A stretch of 41,308 bases of DNA from Armatimonadaceae bacterium (lineage in GTDB: Bacteria; Armatimonadota; Armatimonadia; Armatimonadales; Armatimonadaceae): the NCBI GenBank assembly GCA_030446525.1, contig JAUJNC010000027.1, positions 1 to 41,308 of the forward strand, given 5' to 3'. Every line of letters begins with the position of its first letter. Position 1 is the first letter of the stretch. The translations under genes were made by a program, and so were the position numbers. Of the stretch, positions 11,781 through 19,875 are shown piece after piece. The notes under the pieces were generated by a model, which saw only the letters and a list, made by a program, of their open reading frames with translations, was not told where the DNA came from and made no database searches.

Positions 11781-12587
11781 ATGACGAAAAAGAAGATACT
11801 GATCATAGACGACGACCAGGACATCCGGCACGGGCTGAACGTGCGCCTGCGCGCCAACGACTACGACGTAATCCATGCCGAGGACGCCGTTTCGGCGATC
11901 CGCGTGGCCCAGAACGAGACGCCGGATCTGATCCTCCTCGACATCGGCCTGCCCGGCGGCGACGGCTTCGCCGTCATGGACTGGCTGAAGACCATGCCCT
12001 CCCTGGCCTGCGTCCCCGTGATCGTGGTGAGCGCCCGGGACCCATTGGTGAGCCGGGATCGCGCGCTGGCCGCGGGGGCGCGGGCGTTCCTGCAGAAGCC
12101 CGTGGACAACGGCCGGCTCCTGGACGCCATCCGGGGTGCGTGGACGCAGAAAGCGCCCGGGCTGACCGTGAGCCAGGCGTCCCGGAAGAAGATACTGATC
12201 GTCGATGACGACCAGGACATCCGGCACGGGCTGAACGTGCGCCTGCGCGCCAACAACTACGAAACCGCCTACGCCGGCGATGCCGTCTGGGCCCTTTCCA
12301 AGGTGCAGAAGGAAAAACCGGATCTGGTCCTCCTCGACATCGGCCTGCCCGGCGGCGACGGCTTCCTGGTCATGGAACGGATGAAAGCCCTGCCGTCGTT
12401 CGGCGATGTTCCCGTGATCGTGGTGAGCGCCCGGGACCCGCTGGTGAGCCGGGATCGCGCGCTGGCCGCGGGGGCGCGGGCGTTCCTGCAGAAGCCCGTG
12501 GACAACGGCCGGCTCCTGGACGCCATCCGCGATGCCCTGGAAGGCCCCGCGTTTGTGGGCGATGATCTGTATCTCCGGGCGGCGTGA
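11781..12587 (+). CDS. Tandem double-receiver (REC-REC) protein without output domain
   Basis: Two complete receiver domains (about residues 3-125 and 135-257) are joined by a short linker. Each has the acid cluster IxDDDQD, the phosphoacceptor Asp in LLDIGLPGGDGF, a Ser switch in VIVVSARD and the Lys in FLQKPVDN. There is no DNA-binding or enzymatic domain, so it probably acts as a phosphate relay or docking protein. ATG 11781 is preferred because AGGGAG at 11767-11772 lies 8 bases upstream; a GTG at 11772 overlaps that site. The preceding kinase is the likely phosphodonor. The two halves are almost identical in DNA over long stretches, showing a recent duplication or gene conversion. Confidence 0.9.
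   Translation: MTKKKILIIDDDQDIRHGLNVRLRANDYDVIHAEDAVSAIRVAQNETPDLILLDIGLPGGDGFAVMDWLKTMPSLACVPVIVVSARDPLVSRDRALAAGARAFLQKPVDNGRLLDAIRGAWTQKAPGLTVSQASRKKILIVDDDQDIRHGLNVRLRANNYETAYAGDAVWALSKVQKEKPDLVLLDIGLPGGDGFLVMERMKALPSFGDVPVIVVSARDPLVSRDRALAAGARAFLQKPVDNGRLLDAIRDALEGPAFVGDDLYLRAA
11790..12529 (+). repeat. Internal direct repeat of the double-receiver gene, period 396 bases
   Basis: Bases 11790-11858 match 12186-12254 with few changes. Bases 12015-12133 match 12411-12529 with only two differences that I can see. The offset is exactly 396 (132 codons) in both blocks. The central part between these blocks has diverged, so the ends may be kept alike by gene conversion. Confidence 0.9.
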
Positions 12588-12927
12588 TGCCGTCCTTCCG
12601 CCCCACGGCCGCCTGGGCCGTGGGGCATGGGCGGTGTCGCCCAGGCGGCGCTGCCCCACGCCCGTGATCAGCCGCACGCCGCGCCGGTTCCTGTCGGCGG
12701 CTTCGCCAACCCTTCGTCGCGCTACATCTCGGCTGCGCGCTCCGGTGCGCTTTGGCCGTTGGGCCGCCCCGCGCGGCGAGTAGCGGTCGGGCGGCGGCGT
12801 CACCGGACGCAGGCGCGAGTAATTCTTGTGGTAGAGTATATTCGTCTTCGCACCCGGTCGGCCCGGGTGTTAGGCGGCAGTCGGCACCCCTGCCGCGGCG
12901 AGGGTCGAAGCACAGACGGAGGTTGGC
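12588..12927. other. Intergenic region with strong hairpin
   Basis: There is no convincing gene. It holds a perfect 11-bp stem (12600-12610 with 12616-12626, loop 12611-12615) 12 bases after the double-receiver stop, which may end its transcript although no T-run follows. An AT-rich TATATT at 12837-12842 could be a -10 element for the toxin-antitoxin genes, without a clear -35. The inverted-repeat arm 12864-12874 lies here too. Confidence 0.5.
12600..12626 (+). terminator. Terminator-like hairpin after the double-receiver gene
   Basis: An 11-bp perfect stem (left arm gccccacggcc) with a 5-base loop begins 12 bases after the TGA. It lacks a T-tract, so it may be rho-assisted or simply protect the 3' end. 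Confidence 0.5.
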
Positions 12928-13239
12928 ATGACGACGGGAACACTGGACCGGCATATCGAGGCCACCCCGGGGATCGCGGGCGGGAAGCCGCGTATCGCCG
13001 GTCACCGCATCACCGTTCAGGACGTCGTGATCTGGCACGAACGGCTAGGTAAGAGCGCAGATGAGATCGCCACCGAATACAATCTGGCGCTCTCTGACGT
13101 TTACGCCGCGCTGACTTACTATTTCGACCACCGCCCTGAGATCGACCGCGCCATCGAGGAAGGCCAGGCCTTCGCAGAAGCCCTGCGTCAGCGCGCCCCT
13201 TCGAAGCTTGAGCAGAAGCGGCATGGGACAGGAGATTAA
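12928..13239 (+). CDS. DUF433-family antitoxin
   Basis: This 103-residue protein has the DUF433 core: HIEATPGIAGGKPRIAGHRI followed by TVQDVVIWHERLGKSADEIA and LSDVYAALTYYFDH. The fold is a winged-helix-like DNA-binding domain, and members act as antitoxins and autorepressors with DUF5615 PIN-like toxins. A strong GGAGG lies 5 bases before ATG 12928. The 3' end overlaps the toxin start by 17 bases in another frame, the normal coupling of such pairs. The frame is intact. Confidence 0.88.
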   Translation: MTTGTLDRHIEATPGIAGGKPRIAGHRITVQDVVIWHERLGKSADEIATEYNLALSDVYAALTYYFDHRPEIDRAIEEGQAFAEALRQRAPSKLEQKRHGTGD

Positions 13240-13554
13240 GTTCTACGCCGACGAGCACGTTGCAAGGCTGTGGTGAACGGGCTGCGTCAGCGAGGCGTGG
13301 ATGTGCTGACAGTGGTGGAGGCGCGCATGCTCAGCGCTTCGGACGAAGAGCACCTAGCGAGGGCTCGGAGTGAAGGCCGTGTGCTCTTCACGCAGGATGA
13401 CGACTTCCTGCGCTTACATGCAGCAGGCGTCGAGCACGCGGGGATTGCTTACGCGCCGCAGGGGACCGCAGTCGGCGACGTCATCCGCGGGCTGATGCTG
13501 ATATATCAGGTGCTCGAGGCGGAGGGCATGGAGGGGCACGTCGAGTATCTGTAG
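13223..13554 (+). pseudogene. DUF5615 PIN-like toxin, frameshifted
   Basis: From ATG 13223 it reads MGQEIKFYADEHVAR, the conserved start of DUF5615 nucleases with the first catalytic Asp in YADEHV. It then hits TGA at once in that frame. The next frame continues VVNGLRQRGVDVLTV, then VLFTQDDDFLRLHAAG with the second acidic cluster, and ends with TAG at 13552-13554. One G missing near 13266 explains the break. The protein would be about 110 residues, the usual toxin length. If the indel is real, the antitoxin stands alone; if it is an error, this is an intact pair. The family cleaves RNA by analogy with PIN domains. Confidence 0.75.
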
Positions 13555-13721
13555 GGCTCGGATTCGCATCGGCTCAGTGGAACCCACGCTGCTCCAGGGG
13601 ATTCCGCCCGACAACTCACTCCAGCGGCGCGAACGCAAGCAGCAGTTTGCTTCGCGCCAAGTCCCATAGCACGATGGCCTAACTACGCGCTACCTAACAC
13701 CCGTGATCAGCGCCAAAGCTG

Positions 13722-13745
13722 CGGCCGGTAGTGCACTACCGGCCG
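13722..13745. terminator. Perfect 24-base palindrome downstream of zwf
   Basis: Both arms are 12 bases (left arm cggccggtagtg) with no loop. It lies 20 bases beyond the zwf stop on the minus strand, where a terminator is expected, and is followed in that direction by a short TTT. It could also be a protein-binding site. Confidence 0.5.
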
Positions 13746-13764
13746 TGCCCGTGGCTCCGGCCGG

Positions 13765-15219
13765 CTATGGCTCGCGCCAGGCGCGGTTCGGGCCCAGCAG
13801 ATCGTTCGCCTTTTCCGGCCCCCAGGTCCCCCGCCGGTACAGATACGCGTCGTTGGGGCGCTCCCTCCACGCCTCGAGGATGGGTGTCAGCAGGCTCCAG
13901 GCGGCCTCCACCTCGTCGCCGCGGGCGAACAGGGACGCGTCGCCGCGGATGGCGTCCAGCAGCAGGCGCTCGTAGGCGTCGGCGATGGGCGCGTGGGGGA
14001 ACTCGTCCTTGTAGTTGAAGTGCATGTCCACGGGAGCGAGCCGCATCTCCGGCCCCGGCTCCTTGGCGCCCACCTGAAGGTGGATCCCCTCGTCCGGCTG
14101 GATGCGGATCACCAGGACGTTGGGCCGCACCGACTGCCGCTGCATCTTGGCGAACAGGACCTGCGGGATCGAGCGGAACTGGATGGCGACCTCGGTGACG
14201 CGGCGCGGCGGGGCCTTGCCCGCGCGCAAGAACGGCACCGCCCCAGCGCCAGTTGTCCTGCAGGCGCAGGGCAGCATAGGTTTCGGTGGGCGAATCCGGC
14301 TTGACGCCCTCCTCGCCCCGGTAACCCTCGTACTGCCCGCGCACCGTCGCCGCCGGCACCTCATCCCGGATGATCGGCCGGATGGCGCGCACCGCCTTCA
14401 CCTTCTCGTCGCGCACCGCGTTGGCGTCGCGCGACCGGCGGCTCCATGGCGACCAGCGACAGGATCTGCAGCGCATGGTTTTGCAGCATGTCGCGCGCGA
14501 TGCCCGCCTCGTCGAAGTAATTGCCGCGCCCCTCCACATCGATCTCCTCGGCGACGGTGATCTGCACGTGGTCCACGTAACGGTGGTTCCACAGCGGCTC
14601 GAACAGGCTCGTTCGCGAAGCGGAACACCAGGATGTTCTGTACGGTCTCCTTGCCCAGGTAGTGGTCGATGCGATAGATCTGGTCCTCGCTGAAACGGGT
14701 TTGCAGCGCGTGATTCAGCCCGCGGGCACTGGGCAGGTCGTAGCCGATCGGCTTTTCGACGATGATGCGCGCCACATGCCGCACCCCTCCTGGGCCTGCG
14801 ACAGCCCCGCGCTGCCCAGGCAGTCCACGACGCTCTCGTACTGCTCGGGCGGAATGGCCAGGTAGAACAGGCGGTTGCACGGCGCGCCGCGCTCGGCGTC
14901 CATCTGCTCCAGCGCTTGCGCAGCGCCACGAACCCTTCGGGATCGTCGAACTCGCCGCGCTGGTAGAAGCACATCGACGCGAACTCGCGCCACTTGTCGT
15001 CGTTCGTGGGCAGCTTGGGCGCGTGCTTCTCCACGGCCGCCTTCAGGTCGTCGCGGAAGGCGTCGTCGTTCTTGTCGCGCCGCGCATACGCGAGCACGGC
15101 GAACTTGCGGCAGCAGCCCCTCGCGAAACAGCGCGTACAGCGCCAGGGCCAGCTTGCGACGGGTCAGATCGCCCGTCGCGCCGAACAAAACGAACGTGCA
15201 GGGATCCGGGTTCGCTCAC
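13765..15219 (-). CDS. zwf: Glucose-6-phosphate dehydrogenase, frame broken at several points
   Basis: Pieces in three frames join into one protein of about 485 residues, the family length. It oxidises glucose 6-phosphate with NADP in the oxidative pentose phosphate pathway. The pieces give the dinucleotide-binding start [15 protein letters not shown], the signature [21 protein letters not shown] with its catalytic His-Tyr region, [20 protein letters not shown], and the C-terminal [11 protein letters not shown] and [17 protein letters not shown] 15219 fits AGGAG 8 bases upstream. Frame changes occur near 15214, 15110, 14925, 14780, 14615, 14440 and 14240. Each is a single-base slip, often in a G or C run, while residues on both sides stay conserved, so sequencing error is more likely than decay. 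Confidence 0.85.
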
Positions 15220-15409
15220 GATTTCATCTCCTGATGCCGTTAACCTCTTCACAGGTCCGGTAAAGCCGCTATTCCGGTTTCATTGTACCCGCTGTGCCGG
15301 CGTTACTCAGCGTGATCGCGCCAAGTAGTGACACTGCCTTGTCTACCGGCGCCTCACTCAGGTCAAGGAAGATTATTTGAGAGACTGTCCCTTTTTCCTG
15401 CCTTTTCCT

Positions 15410-15716
15410 TCAACTGGTCCGGAAGCCGTAGCCGACGCCGCGGCGGGTTTCGAGCAGGGCGGCGGTTCCGGGCGGGAGCTTGGCATAGCGATCAGGTGCT
15501 GTCGCTTCGAAAGCATCAAGCGCGGCAATACTTCGGGCGTTGCCTGAACGCTCCAATTCCGGCGCAGGCTCAAAAGTCTGCTATCGCAGGCACGATCAGC
15601 CGATGGCTGGCTGCCATCAGGTCTACACTCCACGGGATCGCAACGAGGGTCAGGCTGGGCAGCTTGGGATTGGTAAGGAGGCTGAGGGCGGTATCCAGAA
15701 CGATGACTTTGCTCAC
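15410..15716 (-). pseudogene. Degenerate PIN-domain (VapC-like) toxin
   Basis: From GTG 15716 the frame reads VSKVIVLDTALSLLTNPKL, the PIN start with its first catalytic Asp, then DLMAASHRLIVPAIADF and TGA. The next frame continues EPAPELERSGNARSIAALDA and ATAPDRYAKLPPGTAALLET before stopping near 15410. The C-terminal catalytic acids (usually DADVLIAA) are absent, because the tail is replaced by unrelated residues. So this toxin is both frameshifted and truncated. It follows its antitoxin with only a few bases between. Confidence 0.6.
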
Positions 15717-15720
15717 AGGC

Positions 15721-16042
15721 TTACGCCTTCTCGATTTCTGGGAAGTGAAGCCGCTCGCCCGCCTCCTTACGCGTCGCGTTCAGATTCCGCATCAAATCAG
15801 CCAGATCTTCCTCTGCTGCCACCTTCTCCTCAGGGGTTCGCGGCTTTTGGCTTCCTCAAGCCGGGATTGAAGAAGCGCGATCGAGGAGGCGTTAAGTCGT
15901 TTTTGTTCTTCGGGGTCTATGGTGGGAGCGAATTCTTCTTCACCACCATGGCGACAAGTTCAGCCGGGGTGACACCCACCTTCCGGGCCTCTTCTTCTAA
16001 GCGCGCTTCTACAGGTTGTGGGAGGTCAATCACAAGAGACAT
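15721..16042 (-). pseudogene. VapB-like antitoxin, frameshifted
   Basis: ATG 16042 is preceded by GAGGAG at 8 bases. The frame reads MSLVIDLPQPVEARLEEEAR and KVGVTPAELVAMVVKK, a ribbon-helix-helix-like start, then TAG after a slip. The second frame continues EFAPTIDPEEQKRLNASSIA and LLQSRLEEAKSREP. The third gives TPEEKVAAEEDLADLMRNLN and ends EIEKA with TAA at 15721-15723. Two single-base indels thus split a protein of about 107 residues. The order antitoxin then PIN toxin, 4 bases apart, supports a VapBC pair. Possible -10 TATACT is the complement of 16078-16083. Confidence 0.6.
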
Positions 16043-16203
16043 GGCCGGCTCCTCCTCTGTTTAAGATTTCTGCTCTCAGTATACTCTATCGGACGTTGGC
16101 AGGCACCTTCTGAGGGTCTGCTCATCGTGCTCCCGCACCTCGTTGCCGCTCCACTCCTCGCCAAAATGGAGGGTAAAAACACGCAAACGGTGAACTCCTA
16201 CGC

Positions 16204-17148
16204 GTGAACTCACTGGCCCGCTACCTGTCCGAGCTGCGTAAAACGCGCTCGCTTGGCTCTGTCCCTGAAACGTCGTATTACCCCGCGCTTGCTGAACTTT
16301 TGAACACCGTAGGCATGGGCATTTCGCCGAAGGTACGTTGTGTGGTCCACCCCAAGAATCAGGGGGTCGGGATTCCGGACCTGGCCCTGTTCTCCACGGA
16401 CCAGATCCCCGCCGGCGGCGAGCCGCTGCCGGGCGTCTTTCCCTCGCGAGGCGTGATCGAGGCGAAGGGGGCTGGAGACGGCGTCGACAGGATCGTGGCG
16501 TCGAAGCAGGTCGCCAAGTACCTGGAGAAGTACGGGCAGGTGCTGGTGACGAATCTGCGCGAGTTCGTCCTGGTGGCGCGCGGCGACGACGGCAAGCCCG
16601 CCTTGCGCGAGCGGTTCGCCCTGGCTCCGTCGGAGGCCGCGTTTTGGAACGCGGCGGAGACGGACGATTCGGACCACGACCGGTTCGTGGACTTCCTGAA
16701 GCGGGTTCTCATCTCGAACGCGCCGATCACAACTCCCAAAGATCTTGCCTGGATCCTGGCCTCCTATGCCCGCGATGCCCGAGGGCGTGTGGAGGGCAGC
16801 AATTTGGAAGCCTTGTTGCAGCTCCGGCAGGGCATGGAGGAGGCGCTGGGCATTACCTTACATGGGCTCGCGGGGAGACCACTTCTTCCGCTCCACGCTC
16901 GTCCAGACTCTGTTCTACGGCGTCTTCTCGGCCTGGGTGCTGTGGCATCAGCGCGGCGGCCGAGGCCGCTTCGACTGGAGAACGGCCTCCTACGAGCTGC
17001 GCGTTCCCATTATCCAGGCGCTATTCCACCAGGCGGCGAACCCACGGAAGCTGGAGCCGCTGGGACTGGTGGAGATCCTGGACTGGGCGGGGGACGCGCT
17101 GAACCGGGTGGACCGGGAGGCATTCTTCACGCGCTTCGCGGCGGATAA
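16204..17148 (+). CDS. Restriction enzyme with methyltransferase: N-terminal nuclease part
   Basis: This is the first part of a protein of about 1100 residues spread over three frames to 19516. It opens MNSLARYLSELRKTRSLGS and carries a PD-(D/E)XK pattern, P58-D59 (VGIPDLALF) with E86-A-K88 (RGVIEAKGAG), so it should be the endonuclease domain. Coding is credible to about 16873, where GITLHGLAG passes to another frame at DHFFRSTLVQTLF; the rest of this frame is out of register. GTG 16204 is the only near start, with GGAGGG about 30 bases upstream, so the true start is uncertain. The architecture resembles type IIG and type ISP enzymes lacking the helicase. Confidence 0.75.
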   Translation: MNSLARYLSELRKTRSLGSVPETSYYPALAELLNTVGMGISPKVRCVVHPKNQGVGIPDLALFSTDQIPAGGEPLPGVFPSRGVIEAKGAGDGVDRIVASKQVAKYLEKYGQVLVTNLREFVLVARGDDGKPALRERFALAPSEAAFWNAAETDDSDHDRFVDFLKRVLISNAPITTPKDLAWILASYARDARGRVEGSNLEALLQLRQGMEEALGITLHGLAGRPLLPLHARPDSVLRRLLGLGAVASARRPRPLRLENGLLRAARSHYPGAIPPGGEPTEAGAAGTGGDPGLGGGRAEPGGPGGILHALRGG

Positions 17149-18151
17149 CGCCGTGCAATATTTCTACGAGCCGTTCCTGGAGGCGTTTGACCCCGAGCTG
17201 CGCCGCGAGCTGGGCGTCTGGTACACGCCGCGCGAGGTCGTGCGCTACCAGGTGGCGCGGGTGGACGCGGCCCTGCGCGAAGAACTGGGCGTCGCCGACG
17301 GCCTCGCCGATCCGAACGTCGTGGTTCTGGACCCGTGCTGTGGAACAGGAGCCTACCTGGTCGAGGTGATTCGTCTCATCCATGACCGGCTAACGGCAGG
17401 CGGTGCGGACATGCTCGCACTTGCCGACGTGAAGAAGGCGGCGATGGAGCGCGTCTACGGCTTCGAGATACTGCCCGCGCCGTTCGTCGTCGCACACCTG
17501 CAGCTGGGCCTGCTGCTGCAAGAGATGGAGGCGTCGCTCTCCCCGGCGGGGAACGAGCGCGTGGGCGTCTACCTCACCAACGCGCTCACTGGGTGGGAAG
17601 GGGACCCGCCGCAGAAGGCGATGATCTTCCCGGAACTGGCGGCGGAGCGGGACGCGGCGTCCAAGGTGAAGCGCACAGCGAAGATCCTCGTCGTCCTGGG
17701 CAACCCGCCGTACAACGGCTACGCGGGGCTTCAGGTGGGGGAAGAGCGCGCCCTTTCCACCGCCTACCGAACCACCAAGAAGGCCCCGAAGCCGCAGGGG
17801 CAGGGCCTGAACGACCTATACGTCCGCTTCTTCCGCATGGCCGAGCGGCGCATCGTGGAGCAGACCGGTGCGGGTGTCGTGTGCTTCATCTCGAACTATT
17901 CGTGGCTGGACGGCTTGTCGTTCACGGGAATGCGCGAGCGGTACGCGGAGGTGTTCGACCGAATCTGGATCGACAACTGCAACGGTGACAAATACCGCAC
18001 GGGCAAGGTGACGCCGGACGGCAAGCCCGACCCGTCGGTGTTCTCGACGCTCCATAATCGTGAGGGCATCCAGGTCGGCACGGCCATCGCGACACTGGTC
18101 CGCAAATCGCCCCCCATGGATGGGGCCGAGATTCACTACCGGGAGTTCTGA
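16745..18151 (+). CDS. Restriction enzyme: N6-adenine methyltransferase part
   Basis: Credible coding starts near 16873 at DHFFRSTLVQTLFYGVFSAW. It holds a helical spacer, VWYTPREVV, then the SAM-binding motif I DPCCGTGAYLVEVIR and the catalytic motif IV NPPY in VVLGNPPYNGY, typical of gamma-class adenine methyltransferases. It would methylate the recognition site to protect host DNA. The frame ends with TGA at 18149-18151 in YREF-stop-GKGK; the same frame then continues for another 450 codons. Related enzymes have Trp here, so TGG to TGA is the likely change. It is a substitution, unlike the many indels nearby. Confidence 0.82.
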   Translation: MPGSWPPMPAMPEGVWRAAIWKPCCSSGRAWRRRWALPYMGSRGDHFFRSTLVQTLFYGVFSAWVLWHQRGGRGRFDWRTASYELRVPIIQALFHQAANPRKLEPLGLVEILDWAGDALNRVDREAFFTRFAADNAVQYFYEPFLEAFDPELRRELGVWYTPREVVRYQVARVDAALREELGVADGLADPNVVVLDPCCGTGAYLVEVIRLIHDRLTAGGADMLALADVKKAAMERVYGFEILPAPFVVAHLQLGLLLQEMEASLSPAGNERVGVYLTNALTGWEGDPPQKAMIFPELAAERDAASKVKRTAKILVVLGNPPYNGYAGLQVGEERALSTAYRTTKKAPKPQGQGLNDLYVRFFRMAERRIVEQTGAGVVCFISNYSWLDGLSFTGMRERYAEVFDRIWIDNCNGDKYRTGKVTPDGKPDPSVFSTLHNREGIQVGTAIATLVRKSPPMDGAEIHYREF

Positions 18152-19516
18152 GGCAAGGGCAAGTTGAAGGAGGTCGCAGCCGCGAAGGATGGCGAGAGCG
18201 GCCCTGCCTACCAGACTATCCACCCGCCTGTGGCCCTCGGCTTGCCGTTCTCGGCGTCCACCGTGGAAAGTGATTACCTTAGCTGGAGACTGCTTCCCGA
18301 CCTTTTCTCGGCGTTCTTCCCCGGTGTGCAGACGAAGCGTGATGAGGTCGTCGTGGACATCGACCGCGAACGCCTCGAAGCTCGGATGCAGACCTACTTC
18401 GATGTGTCAATGAGCAACGAGCAGGCGAGCAAGCTTGTTGCTGGTTCGATGGACAGTACCGCCCGCTTTGATGCCCCTGTCGTGCGCCATTATTTAGTGA
18501 AGCGTGGCTATCTGCCGCAGTACCTTGTTCGATATCTATATCGCCCTTTCGATCTCCGTTGGATTTACTGGGAGCCAGAAACCAAGCTGCTTGGCGAGAA
18601 GTCACCTGCATACTTCCCGCAGGTCATGGCTAGAAATCCCTCATTCAGTATGGCTCAAAGAAGCCGTCGCGATTACAGCCCGCCTTTCGTCACGTCAAGT
18701 CTCGCGTCTCTGCATCTCATCGAGTGGAGTGCGAGCTTTTTTCCGCTGAAGCTGAAGGCGAGGACAACTGACCTGTTCGGTGCTTCCTCTTCGGTGGAGA
18801 ACCTGGACGGCACGAACTGGAACCTTTCCGACGCCGCCCGTAGGTATCTGAAAGCCCTTGACGCCGCACCTGACACCCTGTTCTTCCACGCGATCGCCAT
18901 TATGCACAGCCCGGCCTACTACGACGAGAACACCGGGGCGCTTCGGCAGGACTGGCCGCGTATCCCGCTGCCTGCCACTCGGGGCGCCCTTGAAGCTTCC
19001 GCCGTGCTGGGACGCCAGGTCGCGGCGTTGCTCGAGACCGAAACACAGGTGCCGGGTGTCACGACCGGAAGCATTCGCGACGAACTCAAGGCAATCGCGT
19101 TGCTCTCCCGCGATGGCGGCGGCGGGCTGTCCGACGGCGACCTGTCGGTCACGGCGGGGTGGGGCAACGCCACGAAAGCCGGCGTCATGCCGGGTAAAGG
19201 GAAGGTCGTCTCGCGGGCGGCAGGGGTGGGGGGCCCGGCGGCGTTCGGAGAGGAGACGCTTGACGTGTATCTGAACGCCTCAGTGGCGTGGCGCAACGTG
19301 CCCCTCGCCGTCTGGCGCTATACCATCGGCGGTTACCAGGTCATGAAGAAGTGGCTCTCCTACCGCGAAAAGAGCGTGCTCGGCCGCGACCTGACTACGG
19401 AGGAAGCCCGCGACGTGCAGCGGATGGCCCGCCGGATCGCGGCGCTCCTGCTGTTGCGTCCTGAACTCGACACCAACTATCAGGCGGTCAAGAGCGCGAC
19501 CTACCCTTGGTCGTGA
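18152..19516 (+). CDS. Restriction enzyme: target-recognition and C-terminal part
   Basis: This is in the same frame as the methyltransferase part, directly after the in-frame TGA. It includes PVALGLPFSA, YLPQYLVRYLYRPFDLRWIY and YQVMKKWLSYREKSVLGRDL, the C-terminal signatures of type ISP/IIG-like methyltransferases, and probably contains the DNA target-recognition domain. The frame closes with TGA at 19514-19516. A separate start is unlikely: TTG 18164 has GGCAAGGG upstream but would give an isolated specificity fragment. If the TGA is real the enzyme loses target recognition; read-through or error would restore it. Confidence 0.75.
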   Translation, partial: GKGKLKEVAAAKDGESGPAYQTIHPPVALGLPFSASTVESDYLSWRLLPDLFSAFFPGVQTKRDEVVVDIDRERLEARMQTYFDVSMSNEQASKLVAGSMDSTARFDAPVVRHYLVKRGYLPQYLVRYLYRPFDLRWIYWEPETKLLGEKSPAYFPQVMARNPSFSMAQRSRRDYSPPFVTSSLASLHLIEWSASFFPLKLKARTTDLFGASSSVENLDGTNWNLSDAARRYLKALDAAPDTLFFHAIAIMHSPAYYDENTGALRQDWPRIPLPATRGALEASAVLGRQVAALLETETQVPGVTTGSIRDELKAIALLSRDGGGGLSDGDLSVTAGWGNATKAGVMPGKGKVVSRAAGVGGPAAFGEETLDVYLNASVAWRNVPLAVWRYTIGGYQVMKKWLSYREKSVLGRDLTTEEARDVQRMARRIAALLLLRPELDTNYQAVKSATYPWS

Positions 19517-19875
19517 ATTTGTCCCGAGTAGAGCTGCTATGGACATGACCATAGCGTCGTATAACGGCGCTCGCTTTTCTTGGAACCTGCCTTTCCCTCT
19601 CCTCTTAACGGGTAGGGGGCAGGAAGTCGTCGGTGTAGGCCGCCCAGTCCGGGAGGCCGAGTTGGGGCGGGTCGAGCAGGGCCAGGCAGGGCGGCGCGGG
19701 GAGGTCGTCGCCCCAGGTGTGGGCCGCGTCGCTGCGGGATGACTGTCACCTCCCCGTGTCGTTCTTGATCCCCGGGGACCATGACGGTAACATAAATCCC
19801 GCCCCGCCGTCAGCACGGCGCGTTTTCAGGTACACTAGGGGTGACAACAGATCGCCAACAGAGGAAGGGGAATTC
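19517..19875. other. Intergenic region with a possible minus-strand gene tail
   Basis: On the minus strand, about 19736-19610 reads [20 protein letters not shown] followed by [17 protein letters not shown]. This is unusually protein-like for this GC content and could be the end of a lost gene; I do not recognise it. On the plus strand AGGAAGGGG (19863 onward) is the ribosome site of the next gene. Nothing else is clear. Confidence 0.35.

Larger units (their letters stand above)
12864..13703. repeat. Inverted repeats and attC-like hairpin flanking the toxin-antitoxin genes
   Basis: The 11-base sequence cgggtgttagg (12864-12874) recurs inverted at 13693-13703. Extended by one base, the left arm gives GTTAGGC, which fits the integron core GTTRRRY; GCCTAAC at 13677-13683 and ACCTAAC at 13692-13698 fit RYYYAAC. 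Between 13606 and 13658 there is an attC-like segment: a degenerate core (gcccgacaac), then a 12-bp stem with one bulged C (13626-13638 with 13647-13658). Imperfect stems with an extrahelical base are typical of attC sites. A complete R-L-L-R order is not visible and no integrase lies in the window, so this remains a hypothesis. Confidence 0.35.

Noticed and set aside
12700..12765. Possible further attC site with GTTGGGC
   Set aside because: The partner core (cgccaac) does not fit RYYYAAC and the stem is poor. Palindromic GC-rich text here may be chance.
15328..15870. Plus-strand frame in the zwf-to-restriction interval
   Set aside because: Its residues have no domain pattern, and the opposite strand encodes the VapBC remains.
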